A stretch of DNA of 64,000 nt from JANYLB01 sp963837715. Its GTDB lineage: Bacteria; Actinomycetota; Acidimicrobiia; IMCC26256; JANYLB01. This document shows, piece after piece, positions 1-8,535 of the stretch (its first letter is position 1; every line of letters begins with the position of its first letter). The stretch lies in assembly GCA_963837715.1 (NCBI GenBank), contig CAWIOF010000002.1, forward strand, positions 186,001-250,000, given 5' to 3'. Below the pieces are notes generated by a model. That model was given only the letters and a program-made list of their open reading frames with translations, was not told where the DNA came from and made no database searches. A program made the translations under genes and the position numbers.

Positions 1-2
1 CG

Positions 3-968
3 ACGCGCCGCTCGCGGCGCACGACGCCGCCCGCTCGGCTCGACTACATGGATTCCGTCGGCATCTGGGCGATGGCGCTCTACCCGAACATCGGCGGGTT
101 CGGGAACCAGGGGTTCCTGCAACTCGGCGACCCCGACCTCATGCTCGCGTGCGTCCACGCGTACAACGACTGGCTCATCGAATGGTGTTCGGCCGACCCG
201 CGCCGGTTCATCCCGATCATGGCCACCCCGTTCTGGGATGTCGACGCGACGGTGGCCGAGGTGGAACGGTGCGCGGCGATCGGCCACAAGGGAATCCTGT
301 TCTCGGGTGAGCCGCAGGTGCTCGGCGAGCCTCACCTCGGCGACCGCCACTGGGATCCGCTCTACCGCGTCGCGGCCGAGACCGGGCTGTCACTCAACTT
401 CCACATCGGCTCGGGCGACATGTCCGACTCGTTCAACCGGGACCGGGTGAAGGCCCACGGCGTGGGTTCGACCCTCGTCACCACCAGCCTCGGCTTGTTC
501 CTCGGCAACGCGATGCAGGTCGCCGATCTCCTGTTGAGTGGCGTGCTGCCCCGCCATCCCGACGTTCGGTTCGTGTCGGTCGAGAGCGGGATCGGGTGGG
601 TGCCGTTCGTGCTCGAGTCGGCCGACTACTGCTTCGAGTACTCGACCATGCGGGCCGAGCGACCCGAGTTCGACATGCGGCCCAGCGATTACTTCCACCG
701 CCAGGTGTACGCGTGCTCGTTCTTCGAGTCGCACGCGCCGCAACGCGACCTCGACATGATCGGCGCCGACAACGTGCTGTTCGAGACCGACTACCCGCAC
801 CCGGTGTGCCTCTACGGCAACGTCCGCGAGCGGATCGACGAGGCCTTCGGTGCTCTCGACGCAGTCACGCGGCGGAAGGTGCTGTGGGACAACGCGGCGA
901 AGCTCTACGGCGTCGGCGCGCCCGACCGAGCGTGGGCACCGCTACCGGCCGGAGGCGCGGGCGTCTGA
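3..968 (+). CDS. Amidohydrolase family protein (amidohydrolase_2), 5' end outside window
   Basis: This is the C-terminal part of a TIM-barrel metal-dependent hydrolase of the amidohydrolase_2/ACMSD-like group. The frame is open from the window edge, and residues before the first ATG at 48 (ARLDY-MDSVGIWAMALYP) fit the family, so that ATG is internal and the true start lies upstream. Visible family features are HIGSG (metal or substrate His), the SVESGIGWVPF strand and ETDYPHP near the C-terminus, where the Asp is the usual catalytic/metal residue. Three relatives lie in this window (5539, 21313 and 37210). The substrate is unknown; neighbours suggest carboxylated or lactone catabolic intermediates. 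It converges on the next gene and overlaps its 3' end by 27 nt. Confidence 0.85.
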   Translation, partial: TRRSRRTTPPARLDYMDSVGIWAMALYPNIGGFGNQGFLQLGDPDLMLACVHAYNDWLIEWCSADPRRFIPIMATPFWDVDATVAEVERCAAIGHKGILFSGEPQVLGEPHLGDRHWDPLYRVAAETGLSLNFHIGSGDMSDSFNRDRVKAHGVGSTLVTTSLGLFLGNAMQVADLLLSGVLPRHPDVRFVSVESGIGWVPFVLESADYCFEYSTMRAERPEFDMRPSDYFHRQVYACSFFESHAPQRDLDMIGADNVLFETDYPHPVCLYGNVRERIDEAFGALDAVTRRKVLWDNAAKLYGVGAPDRAWAPLPAGGAGV

Positions 969-1847
969 CGATTCGGGTTCGGTCACGAAGTCGATGAGCT
1001 CCTCGACCGCCCTGATGAACGGTTGTTCGAGGTGCTTCCACGTACTCGTGGCGTCGAGGATCCGTCGCCACAGCGCGCCCGGGTTGTCGACGCCGAGCGC
1101 CGCGCACACGCCGGTCTTCCAGTCCTGACCCTTCGGGATCACGGGCCAGGCGTCGATGCCGACGACCGCCGGCTTCACCGCCTCCCACACGTCGACGTAC
1201 GGGGTGCCGGTCACGAGCACGTACGGGTTGCCGATCGTCTCGACGATGCGCATCTCCTTGCTCCCCGGCACGAGGTGGTCGACGAGCACCCCGATGCGTC
1301 GACCCGGTCCGGGCGCCATCTCGGCGAGCGCGGCGTCGAGGTGGTCGAGACCGTCGAGGCGTTCGACCACGATCCCCTCGATGCGCAGGTCGTCGCCCCA
1401 GACCTTTTCGACGAGCTCGGCGTCGTGCACTCCCTCGACGACGATCCGACTCGCCCGCGCCACCCGGGCCTTCGCCCCGATCACGGCCCGGCTCCCCGAC
1501 GCAGTCACCGTGTTCGTCGACACCCGGGCGGTGGCGAGGTGTTCGGGACCCTCGGGTTCCACCGGCGCGGCCGCCGGCACCAACCGGACCGGGCGCGACG
1601 ACACGAGGAACGCGCCCGGTGTGTTCGGCACGCGCCGTTCGAGACCGGTGGCGCCGCGGATCACCGCGACCTTGCCGTCGAACGCGACGAACTCGCCCGA
1701 GAACCCGCTGGCCCGGTGCACCACCTTCAGCCCTGGCCGCGCGTCGCACGCGGGGTAGTCGGCGGCGAGGCGCTCGGGTCCGTCGACCGGTCCGGCGAGG
1801 ATGCCACCGGCGCCACCCGGGGTTCGTCGGCGGGAATCGTCGGGCAT
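942..1847 (-). CDS. DUF3097 domain-containing protein
   Basis: This is a full-length member of the actinobacterial DUF3097 family (301 aa). I recognise it by the long conserved centre: ARVARASRIVVEGVHDAELV followed by EKVWGDDLRIEGIVVE, then the GPGRRIGVLVDHLVPGSKE block. The N-terminal part resembles a small beta-barrel (GFSGEFVAFDGKVAVIRG). The EGVHDAELVEKVWG region is reminiscent of a Toprim-like nucleotidyl fold, but no function is established for the family. Start ATG at 1847, with a GTG one codon earlier as the alternative. It lies 77 nt downstream of the MurD-like gene on the same strand and may be the last gene of that operon. Its 3' end overlaps the preceding plus-strand gene. Confidence 0.88.
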   Translation of the reverse strand: MPDDSRRRTPGGAGGILAGPVDGPERLAADYPACDARPGLKVVHRASGFSGEFVAFDGKVAVIRGATGLERRVPNTPGAFLVSSRPVRLVPAAAPVEPEGPEHLATARVSTNTVTASGSRAVIGAKARVARASRIVVEGVHDAELVEKVWGDDLRIEGIVVERLDGLDHLDAALAEMAPGPGRRIGVLVDHLVPGSKEMRIVETIGNPYVLVTGTPYVDVWEAVKPAVVGIDAWPVIPKGQDWKTGVCAALGVDNPGALWRRILDATSTWKHLEQPFIRAVEELIDFVTEPESSDARASGR

Positions 1848-1924
1848 CACCCGAAGCTACCCACCGGAGCTCCCGAGTTCGTGCACTTCCGGTCGCATGC
1901 GACCCGAAACGCAACGAACCCCGG

Positions 1925-3195
1925 TCAGGAGGGGAGGGAGGCGACGGCGGTGCGGAAGGCGTCGGAGCGGAGCTTCCAGTTGCCGGCGGCCGGCGGCGTC
2001 GGCGCGGCGGGGGAGAACATCACCACACCGTCGGGCGGAAGGACGCTCGCGGCATGCCGGACCGCGTCGGCCACGGAGTCGAGGGTGGCGAGCACGTCGA
2101 CCCCGCACGCGACGCGCGAGCTCGCGGCCGTTGTCGGGGAGCGTGATCGCTCGGATGCCGCCGACGGGCCATCGCGCGATCTCGTCCTGCAGGGGCGCGG
2201 GGTCGACCCCTCGACCGGCCCCGCCGAGCAGGACGATCGTCGGGCGGCCGAGAGATCGGGCCCACGAGAGCCCGGCCGCTGCGGCCCAGGGGTTGGTCGC
2301 GAGGGCGTCGTCGATCCAGAGGACGGTGCCGGGACCAGCGCAGGGAGCGAGCCGGCCCGGGAGGTTGCGCTCCGCCGCGGCCAGGATGTCGCGCGTCGTC
2401 GATCCCGCTCGCGCCGAGTGCCTGCACGACCGCGGCCGCGAGCGCGGCGTTCTGGACGCGGTGGTGCGGTAGGCGCGGCGCGTGGTCGGGCACGTCGACG
2501 AGGACGGGCTCGACGCCCAGCTCGCAGACCGCGGCGATCGCGCTCGCCTCGGCGCGCGGGACGAACACCCGCTCGGCCACGTGACCGTCGTTGGCGACGA
2601 CGCGGAGTTTGTCGGCGCGGTACCGGTCGTAGCTCCCGTGCCAGTCGAGGTGGTCCTCGGCGAGCGACGTGACCGCCGCGATCTCGGGGACATGGTGGAG
2701 GTCGCTCGCCTGGTAGCTGGAGACCTCGATCACGATCACCGGTGCGTCGTGGGCCCAGTCGTCGGAGAAGACGGGGATGCCGAGGTTTCCGGCGATCCCC
2801 ACCGACACACCCGCGCCTTCGGCCAGGTGGCCGACGAGATCGGTGGTCGTCGACTTGCCCTTGGTGCCGGTGATCATCACGATCCGTCGGTGCGCGCCCC
2901 GGGAGCCGACCCAGAGGTCGACCGGGGTCGTCATCGCGGCACCGCGAGCGATCGCGTGCTGGAGCGGGTTGCCGGAGCGGGGGAAGCCCGGGGACCGCAC
3001 GAAGATCTCCGCGTCGCGCGCGGCCGACGCGAGCGGGACCACCGCGAGGCCGTCGGTGCGATCGACGGTGAGGCGGTCGTCGACGACGACCAGGTCGTGG
3101 GGCTCGGAGGCGACGATCGCCGGGAGTGCGGCCGCGACGTCGATTCCCATCCCGAGGAGCGCGACCCGCCGGCCGCGCAGATCATCGAGACGCAT
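1925..3195 (-). CDS. murD: MurD-type UDP-MurNAc-L-Ala:glutamate ligase (MurD2 candidate), two frameshifts
   Basis: This is a cytoplasmic Mur ligase that would add glutamate to UDP-MurNAc-L-Ala using ATP. It shows the N-terminal Rossmann start (RGRRVALLGMGIDVAAAL), the ATP P-loop (VMITGTKGKSTTTDL), EVSSYQASDL, AEDHLDWHGSYDRY with the carbamoyl-Lys region, and the C-terminal motifs HHRVQNAALAAAV and ALATNPWAAAAG. Two +1 shifts, near 2405 and 2120, break the frame; removing two bases leaves 422 codons, a normal MurD length. The start overlaps the MurL-like stop by 14 nt, so translation is probably coupled. Next to MurL the likely role is that of MurD2, ligating L-Glu that MurL then epimerises. 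This rests on context; an ordinary D-Glu-adding MurD is possible. Confidence 0.8.
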
Positions 3196-4530
3196 CGGTC
3201 GACTCCGGTGCGAGGTCGGTGGCGAGGTCACGCACGCGGTCGCGGTACTCGGCGGGGAGTCGGTCGACCGGATCGACCCGGAGGTACTCGGCCGCGGTGG
3301 CCGGCTTCGCCGCGAGCAGGGCACGCGCCTCGGGCGCAAGGGTCGCGACGACGGTGCGCCCGGCCCACGCCGGTTGGTCGGCGAGCAGGGTGAGCGCTGC
3401 AACCGACTCCATCCGCTCGCCCACACAGTCGAACGGCTTCTCCTCGGACCAGAGTGCCCGTACCGCTTCGACGTTGCCGGGCTCGTCGAACACGTCGTGG
3501 CCGAAGTGCTCGCGCACAGCCGCGGGTTCCAGCGACGGCGCGAGCATCAGGGCCGTGAACAGGCACTTGGCGCACTCGCCGCACGGGCGTTGCTCGCGGC
3601 TTGCGGTGGTCTGGTTCCAGACGGTGAACACCCGGTTGCAGGAGACGATGTCGTCGGCGCGGCCGCGCCGGGTGAGGCTCGTGCCGATCGCCAACTCGGT
3701 GAGGGGGCGGAGCAGGGAGAAGTACCGGACCCCGAGGGGGGCGAACACCGCGTCGAGCAGATCCTCGGCCCGCTGCGACTTGGAGAACTGGTGGTTGATC
3801 TCGATCCCGTCGACCACGAGGCTCGGCTCCGAAGCGGACCGCTCGAGGCCCATGACGACGTCGCGGATGTCGAGGGCCACCGCCACGATCACGGCGATCG
3901 CGCTCGTGATCGCCGTGACCGGGACGTGTCCGTTCGGCGCTCCCGCCTCGACGAGCTCTCGTAGCCGGGGATCGAGCCGACGGTTGACCGCGAGGAGCGG
4001 CCGCCCGAGCGACGCCGCGAACCGCTCGTGCGCGCCGGTCGGGTTGACGGTCATGAGCCGACCGTCGGGCACGAGGTCGGCGACGAGCGCGGAGTCCTTC
4101 CCGCCGCCGACCGGAAGCGAGCGCGCCGGCACCACCAGACGCGCGTGCCGAGGTCGGCGCCGCGGGTGTGACCGGGACGCTCGCGGAGCTCGACCGGGAG
4201 CGGGACCGCGAAGCCGTTCCGGTACGCGAACTCGCGCAGGCCATCGTCGTACAGGGCGCCGATCAGCGCGCGCTCGGTGTCGAGCAGGGCGGGTGTGACG
4301 AGATCGGTCGGTGCGACGCACTTGTAGTACGAGACGCCGGCCACGAGATGGAGGAGCCGCACCGCGGCCGCGATGGCCGGTGTGTCGGGAAGCGGGAACG
4401 GGAACTCGATGATCTCGGCGAGCTCGATGTCGGAACCGATGCGGTACTCGAGCGCCAGCCGACGCCCGTCGGTCCTGGTCCGTTCGAAGGTGAACGGCCC
4501 GGCGAGCACCGGACCGACCGCAGGCGTCAT
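3182..4530 (-). CDS. murL: MurL-type UDP-MurNAc-L-Ala-L-Glu epimerase, frameshifted
   Basis: MurL activates the terminal L-Glu of UDP-MurNAc-L-Ala-L-Glu with ATP and epimerises it to D-Glu. I see the family's N-terminal domain (FTFERTRTDGRRLALEYRIG and VSYYKCVAPTD), a PP-loop-like nucleotide motif (PVGGGKDSALVADLV), EINHQFSKSQRAEDLL, DDIVSCNRVFTVW and a CGECAKCLFTALML cysteine pair. The frame jumps near 4135; removing two bases gives 448 codons, typical for the family. ATG at 4530 overlaps the previous stop as ATGA, and the 3' end overlaps the MurD start. Family knowledge comes from the Xanthomonas MurD2/MurL pathway; assignment here is by remembered motifs and gene order. A generic PP-loop protein is the main alternative. 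Confidence 0.8.
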
Positions 4531-5321
4531 GTCGGACCCGCGACGGCCGCGAGTGCCGCCGTGAGGAGCGGTGCGAGTGAGTGGTCTGCGGAAGGCGCAC
4601 CGTCGATCTCGGCCACGGTCTGCACCGTGCCCCAGGGCCACACGCAGGCGACCGACGTGGCCGACCGGAGCGCCGCGAGCGATACGTGGTCCTCGGCGAC
4701 CGTCGCCCCGTCGACGCACGCGCCGCGCCACGCACTGTCGGGGACTCCGTCGCCGAGTGGAGGGGTGACGAGCCGACCCGCGATCTCGGCGAAGAGGGCG
4801 CCCGGACCGATGCACGACACCGCGTCGTCGAGCTGCAGCCAGACGACTTCGTCGCAGCCCGCCGCGGTCGCCTCGCGCGTCCCGGCGCGGAAGTCGGCGT
4901 CGCCGAGGAGGAGTGCGTTGGCCGTGGGACTGTGGTGGTTGCGTCGGTGACGAGAGACGAGCAGACGGAGCGGCGTCGACACATCGGGCGCGGCGAACGG
5001 CTCGGCCACCACCGTCCAGTCGGTGCCGGGTGTGGCGGCCTTGTGGTCGGGCGGACTCGGGACCAGGGCGACGATCGTGCCGGGCGCGTCGCTCGCACCG
5101 ATCGTGGCCCGGACCGCGTCGGGGTCGAAGCCGACGTAGCCGAGGGTCTCGGCGGCGCGCTCCAGGACGGCGACGTGGTGGGTGAGCAGGAGCTGCTCCC
5201 TCGTGTAGCAGACGGGCGAGATCCCGAGCGAGGTCCCGAACCGGATCGCGACCTCGTGGGGAAGGGAGTCGCGATCGTAGAGGCTGCCGTTCACCCAGAC
5301 GGGTGAGCGGCGGTCACTCAC
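4527..5321 (-). CDS. Aminotransferase class IV homologue lacking catalytic residues
   Basis: A 264-residue protein with the overall plan of PLP fold-type IV enzymes (branched-chain aminotransferase, aminodeoxychorismate lyase, D-amino-acid aminotransferase). It opens with VWVNGSLYDRDSLPHE, has the HHVAVLERAAETLG helix, and carries RLVTPPLGDGVP, which matches the VTPPL strand following the cofactor domain. In the active-site stretch HHSPTANALLLGDADFRAG the usual PLP lysine, three or four residues before Asn, is absent, and the later E-x-S-x-x-N element reads CIGPGALF. It is therefore probably not an ordinary transaminase. It is first or second in the MurL-MurD operon. The GTG at 5321 has only a weak ribosome site, consistent with coupling to an upstream small frame. 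Confidence 0.72.
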   Translation of the reverse strand: MSDRRSPVWVNGSLYDRDSLPHEVAIRFGTSLGISPVCYTREQLLLTHHVAVLERAAETLGYVGFDPDAVRATIGASDAPGTIVALVPSPPDHKAATPGTDWTVVAEPFAAPDVSTPLRLLVSRHRRNHHSPTANALLLGDADFRAGTREATAAGCDEVVWLQLDDAVSCIGPGALFAEIAGRLVTPPLGDGVPDSAWRGACVDGATVAEDHVSLAALRSATSVACVWPWGTVQTVAEIDGAPSADHSLAPLLTAALAAVAGPT

Positions 5322-5429
5322 GGATCTCGAAGAACCGGTCGGCGCCGCTCACCGAGAGCACGCTCCGACACGCCGCGGAGGGTTGCTCTCGCGATCGACG
5401 CGTTCGAACGCGGATGCTCCCTGACTCAT
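5314..5429 (-). CDS. Possible small ORF (about 38 aa) leading the mur operon, one indel
   Basis: An ATG at 5429 is preceded by GGGAGG at good spacing and begins MSQGASAFERVDRES. In the neighbouring frame the segment VLSVSGADRFFEIRE ends in TGA at 5314, overlapping the GTG start of the aminotransferase-like gene. The 116-nt span needs one indel to be continuous, as in many genes here. Codons near the 3' end have a GC-rich third position. I recognise no family. It may be a real leader peptide gene or a chance frame. Confidence 0.25.
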
Positions 5430-5538
5430 TCGTTCGCCTCCCGTCGGTGATCGCCGCCCGGACCAGGGTCGCGCGTGTCCGGATCGAACTCCAATGGGGC
5501 CCGACGAACTGACGGGCACGTCAGGTATCGTGGCGGCC

Positions 5539-6762
5539 ATGGAGCTCCCGAAGATCATCAGCGTCGACGACCACGTCGTCGAACCACCCCACGTCTGGCA
5601 GACGTGGTTGCCGGAGCGGTTCCGGGCCCAGGGGCCCCGCGTCGAGCGAGGGACCTGGGGTGACTTCCGCCTCAAGCCGGGAGCCAACTACGAACAGGAG
5701 CAGGTCGAGGGCGGCCAGCCCGGAGACTTCTGGGTGTACGAGGACCGCATCATCTACGTGCACAAGCGGTTCGTCGCGATCCCGCTCGAAGCCACGCCCG
5801 ACGGCGACGTCTCCCGCTTCGACCGGTCGAAGATGGTCATGACGGCCATGACCTACGACGACATGCGACCCGGTTGCTACGAGCCGAAGGCGCGCATCGA
5901 GGACCAGGAGCTGAACTGGGTGGAGGCGTCGCTGCCGTTCCCGACGTTCCCACGCTTCTGTGGCCAGACCTTCCTCGAAGGCAGCGACATGGAGCTCGGC
6001 CTCGCGTGTGTGCAGGCCTACAACGACTGGATGGTCGAGGAGTGGTGCGCGCCGTCGGGTGGCGCCTTGCTGCCGCTGTGCATCATCCCGATGTGGGACG
6101 CCGAGCTCGCAGCGGCCGAGGTGTTGCGCAACGCCGCGCGCGGGGTGCGTGCCGTCTGCTTCAGCGAGATCCCGACGCACCTCGGGTTGCCGAGCATCCA
6201 CACCGGGTTCTGGGATCCGTTCTTCGCCGCGTGCAACGACACCGGGACGACCATGTGCATGCACATCGGGTCGTCGTCGAAGATGCCGGTCGCATCGCCC
6301 GACGCGCCTGCCGGCGTCAACAGCGTGCTCGCGTTCAACAACTCGTTCGCATCCTTGGTCGACTACCTCTACTCGGGGATCCTCGTCCGCTACCCGAAGC
6401 TGAAGCTCGCGTACTCCGAGGGCCAGATCGGGTGGATCCCGTATGCGCTCGAACGGGCCGACACGGTCTGGGAGCACCACGACAGTTGGATCCACGCCAA
6501 GGAGCGCATCCCCGAGCCGCCGTCGAGCTACTACTGGGGCCGGGTGTTCGGCTGCTTCACGAGCGACGAGCACGGCCTCCACAACCTCGACGCGGTCGGG
6601 ATCGACAACATCTGCTTCGAGACCGATTACCCGCACACCGACACGACCTGGCCCGACAGCCGGGCGTTCGCCGAGAAGATGTGTGCCGGCCTCACCGACG
6701 AGCAGATCTACAAGATCCTGCGCGGCAACGCGATCCGGATGCTCGAGCTCGACCGGGTCTGA
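5539..6762 (+). CDS. Amidohydrolase family protein (amidohydrolase_2)
   Basis: Full-length TIM-barrel metal-dependent hydrolase of about 407 residues. It starts MELPKIISVDDHVVEPPHVW, the single-His DDHVVEPP variant of the first metal motif seen throughout this subfamily, and continues with MRPGCYEPKARIED, FCGQTFLEGSDMELGLA, MCMHIGSSSKMP and ETDYPHTDTTWPDS. I chose the ATG at 5539 over the in-frame one at 5494 because the conserved domain begins immediately after it. It is a close relative of the truncated gene at the left edge. The gene is monocistronic, divergent from the mur operon and convergent with the 2OG oxygenase, with 18 nt between their stops. The substrate cannot be read from sequence. 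Confidence 0.87.
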   Translation: MELPKIISVDDHVVEPPHVWQTWLPERFRAQGPRVERGTWGDFRLKPGANYEQEQVEGGQPGDFWVYEDRIIYVHKRFVAIPLEATPDGDVSRFDRSKMVMTAMTYDDMRPGCYEPKARIEDQELNWVEASLPFPTFPRFCGQTFLEGSDMELGLACVQAYNDWMVEEWCAPSGGALLPLCIIPMWDAELAAAEVLRNAARGVRAVCFSEIPTHLGLPSIHTGFWDPFFAACNDTGTTMCMHIGSSSKMPVASPDAPAGVNSVLAFNNSFASLVDYLYSGILVRYPKLKLAYSEGQIGWIPYALERADTVWEHHDSWIHAKERIPEPPSSYYWGRVFGCFTSDEHGLHNLDAVGIDNICFETDYPHTDTTWPDSRAFAEKMCAGLTDEQIYKILRGNAIRMLELDRV

Positions 6763-6780
6763 GTCGGAATCGGAGTCGCG

Positions 6781-7776
6781 TCACTCCGCCTCGAGCACGT
6801 CGCTCCCGAGGAGCGGGAAGACGCGTGACACCTTGTCGACGAGGTACTCGCCGTAGGTGCCCGAGAGCGCGCGGAGATCGGCGCCGTCCCACCGGTCGGG
6901 ATGTTCGGCGGGAGGTGAGTCGGGCAACGCGAGTGGGAGCACGTCGACGTCCCAGCCGGGATCGAAGAAGAACGGGTACGCGATCCGATCGACGCCGCGT
7001 GGACGGCGGACGCGATGAGGGGTCGACCGGTAGCGGCCACCGGTCATGCGGTCGAGCATGTCACCGAGGTTGCACACGAGCGCTCCCGGTGCCGCCGGGA
7101 TGTCGATCCACCCGTCGGGACCGCGGACCTCGAGTCCGCCGGTGGAGTCCTGGCCGAGGATGGTGAGGAGCCCGTAGTCGGTGTGCTCGCCGACACCCCA
7201 GGCGTTCGGCGGGTCGGCGGGATCGGCCGCCGGGTACCGGAAGATCCGAAAGAGGATCGTGGGATCGGCGGTCACCCGGTGGGCGAAGAAGTCGCCGTCG
7301 AGCCCGAGCGCGAGCGCGATCCCGCGGGTCACGGCGGCCGCGAGCACGGTCAACTGGTCGATCCACGTCAAGACGGTCGCTCGCAGCTCGGGGGGTCGGG
7401 TCGGGAACAGGTTCGGGCCGTGGAGCGGCACGCCTGCGACGACCCTCGGGTCGGTGGGCGTCAGCTCGCTGCCGAAGTAGATCCCCTCCTTCCCGTCGGG
7501 CACGCCGCTCGTCAGCTCGCCGCCGGCCGGGAACCACCCGCGCCACGCCCGACCCCCGCGTGCCATCGCGATCTCGGCCTTGGTCGGCTCGGGGAGCGCG
7601 AAGAACTCCCGGGCCTGGTCCTCGAGCCGGGTCGTGAGTGCCGGCGGGAGCCCGTGACCCACGATCACGAAGAACCCGTGTTCCCGGCAGGCGGTGTCGA
7701 TCCGACGGGCAACCGCGTACGGGTCTCCCGACGTGCCGGTGAGCGGTCCGACGTCGATCGTGGGGATCTCGGTCAC
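6781..7776 (-). CDS. 2-oxoglutarate/Fe(II)-dependent oxygenase (isopenicillin N synthase family)
   Basis: A cytoplasmic non-haem iron oxygenase of 331 residues. The N-terminal DIOX_N region (TEIPTIDVGPL, REHGFFVIVGHGLP, AREFFALPEPTKAEIA) is followed by the double-stranded beta-helix with the metal triad in GVGEHTDYGLLTILGQD (His and Asp) and RSTPHRVRRP (His). The later Arg/Ser pair binds 2-oxoglutarate. The family includes gibberellin- and flavonoid-type dioxygenases and bacterial ethylene-forming enzyme; the substrate is unknown. The GTG start is 3 nt after the response-regulator stop, so it is probably the third gene of the kinase/regulator operon and perhaps its output or a housekeeping passenger. 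Confidence 0.87.
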   Translation of the reverse strand: MTEIPTIDVGPLTGTSGDPYAVARRIDTACREHGFFVIVGHGLPPALTTRLEDQAREFFALPEPTKAEIAMARGGRAWRGWFPAGGELTSGVPDGKEGIYFGSELTPTDPRVVAGVPLHGPNLFPTRPPELRATVLTWIDQLTVLAAAVTRGIALALGLDGDFFAHRVTADPTILFRIFRYPAADPADPPNAWGVGEHTDYGLLTILGQDSTGGLEVRGPDGWIDIPAAPGALVCNLGDMLDRMTGGRYRSTPHRVRRPRGVDRIAYPFFFDPGWDVDVLPLALPDSPPAEHPDRWDGADLRALSGTYGEYLVDKVSRVFPLLGSDVLEAE

Positions 7777-7779
7777 GGC

Positions 7780-8487
7780 TCAGGTCGCGGCGGTGGCGAA
7801 GCGGTAGCCGTGGCCGCGGATCGTCGCGATGAAGCGGGGATGGTCGGGGTCGGGATCGATCTTGCGCCGGAGTCGACGGATGTGTTCGGTGACCGTCGCG
7901 CTGTCCTGCCACTGCTCGGCGGATCCCCACACGTGGTGGAGCAGCTCGTCGCGGGTGAGGCAGCGCCCGGCTTCCTGCGCGAAGTAGGCGAGCAACGCGA
8001 ACTCCTTGCGGGTGAGCTCCACCGGACTGCCGTCGAGGGTCACGGTGGCCGCGACGAGGTCGATCACCAGCCCGTCGATCGCGATGCGTTCGGCGGGAGC
8101 CACGATCTCGCCGCGCCGCAACACCGCGCGGACGCGAGCGCCGAGCTCGGGGAGTGAGACGGGCTTCACGATGTAGTCGTCGGCGCCGGCCTCGAAGCCC
8201 GACAGCTTGTCGACCTCTTCGTCGCGCCCGGTGAGCACGATCACCGCGACCCCGCTGGCGCGGCGGATGGAGCGGAGCACGTCGAGACCGTCGATACCGG
8301 GAAGCCCGAGGTCGAGGACCACCACCTCCGGCGACCCGGCCGTCACGGCCCGCAACGCTGCCGGGCCGTCGCCGGCTTCGGTCACTTCGTATCCGACGCG
8401 TTCCAGGTACTGGCTGATGAGGGACCGACTCGGATCGTCGTCGTCGACGACGAGCACCCGGCACCCACCGCCGTCCGTTGCCTCCAC
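7780..8487 (-). CDS. OmpR/PhoB-type response regulator
   Basis: A 235-residue two-component transcription factor. The receiver domain spans residues 8-125, with the acidic pocket in VLVVDDDDPS, the phospho-acceptor Asp in VVVLDLGLPG, Thr in VIVLTGRDEE and Lys in YIVKPVSLPE. The C-terminal winged helix (about 135-233) has ELTRKEFALLAYF and DSATVTEHIRRLRRKIDPDP, ending GYRFATAAT. Start is GTG with GGGGGAGG about 10 nt upstream. It lies 48 nt downstream of the hybrid kinase, its presumed partner, and immediately upstream of the 2OG oxygenase. Confidence 0.92.
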   Translation of the reverse strand: MEATDGGGCRVLVVDDDDPSRSLISQYLERVGYEVTEAGDGPAALRAVTAGSPEVVVLDLGLPGIDGLDVLRSIRRASGVAVIVLTGRDEEVDKLSGFEAGADDYIVKPVSLPELGARVRAVLRRGEIVAPAERIAIDGLVIDLVAATVTLDGSPVELTRKEFALLAYFAQEAGRCLTRDELLHHVWGSAEQWQDSATVTEHIRRLRRKIDPDPDHPRFIATIRGHGYRFATAAT

Positions 8488-8535
8488 GGTCCGCTGACCT
8501 CCCCCAGGTCGGTTCCCGCACTCCCCGGGGGGAGG

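Noticed and set aside
1023..2672. A 549-codon plus-strand frame across DUF3097 and MurD
   Set aside because: It is antisense to two recognised genes, has no ribosome site and reads as low-complexity Arg/Asp/Gly text.
5400..5411. Palindrome GCGTTCGAACGC
   Set aside because: It is a short G+C-rich self-complementary string inside a possible small ORF and not clearly placed relative to a promoter.
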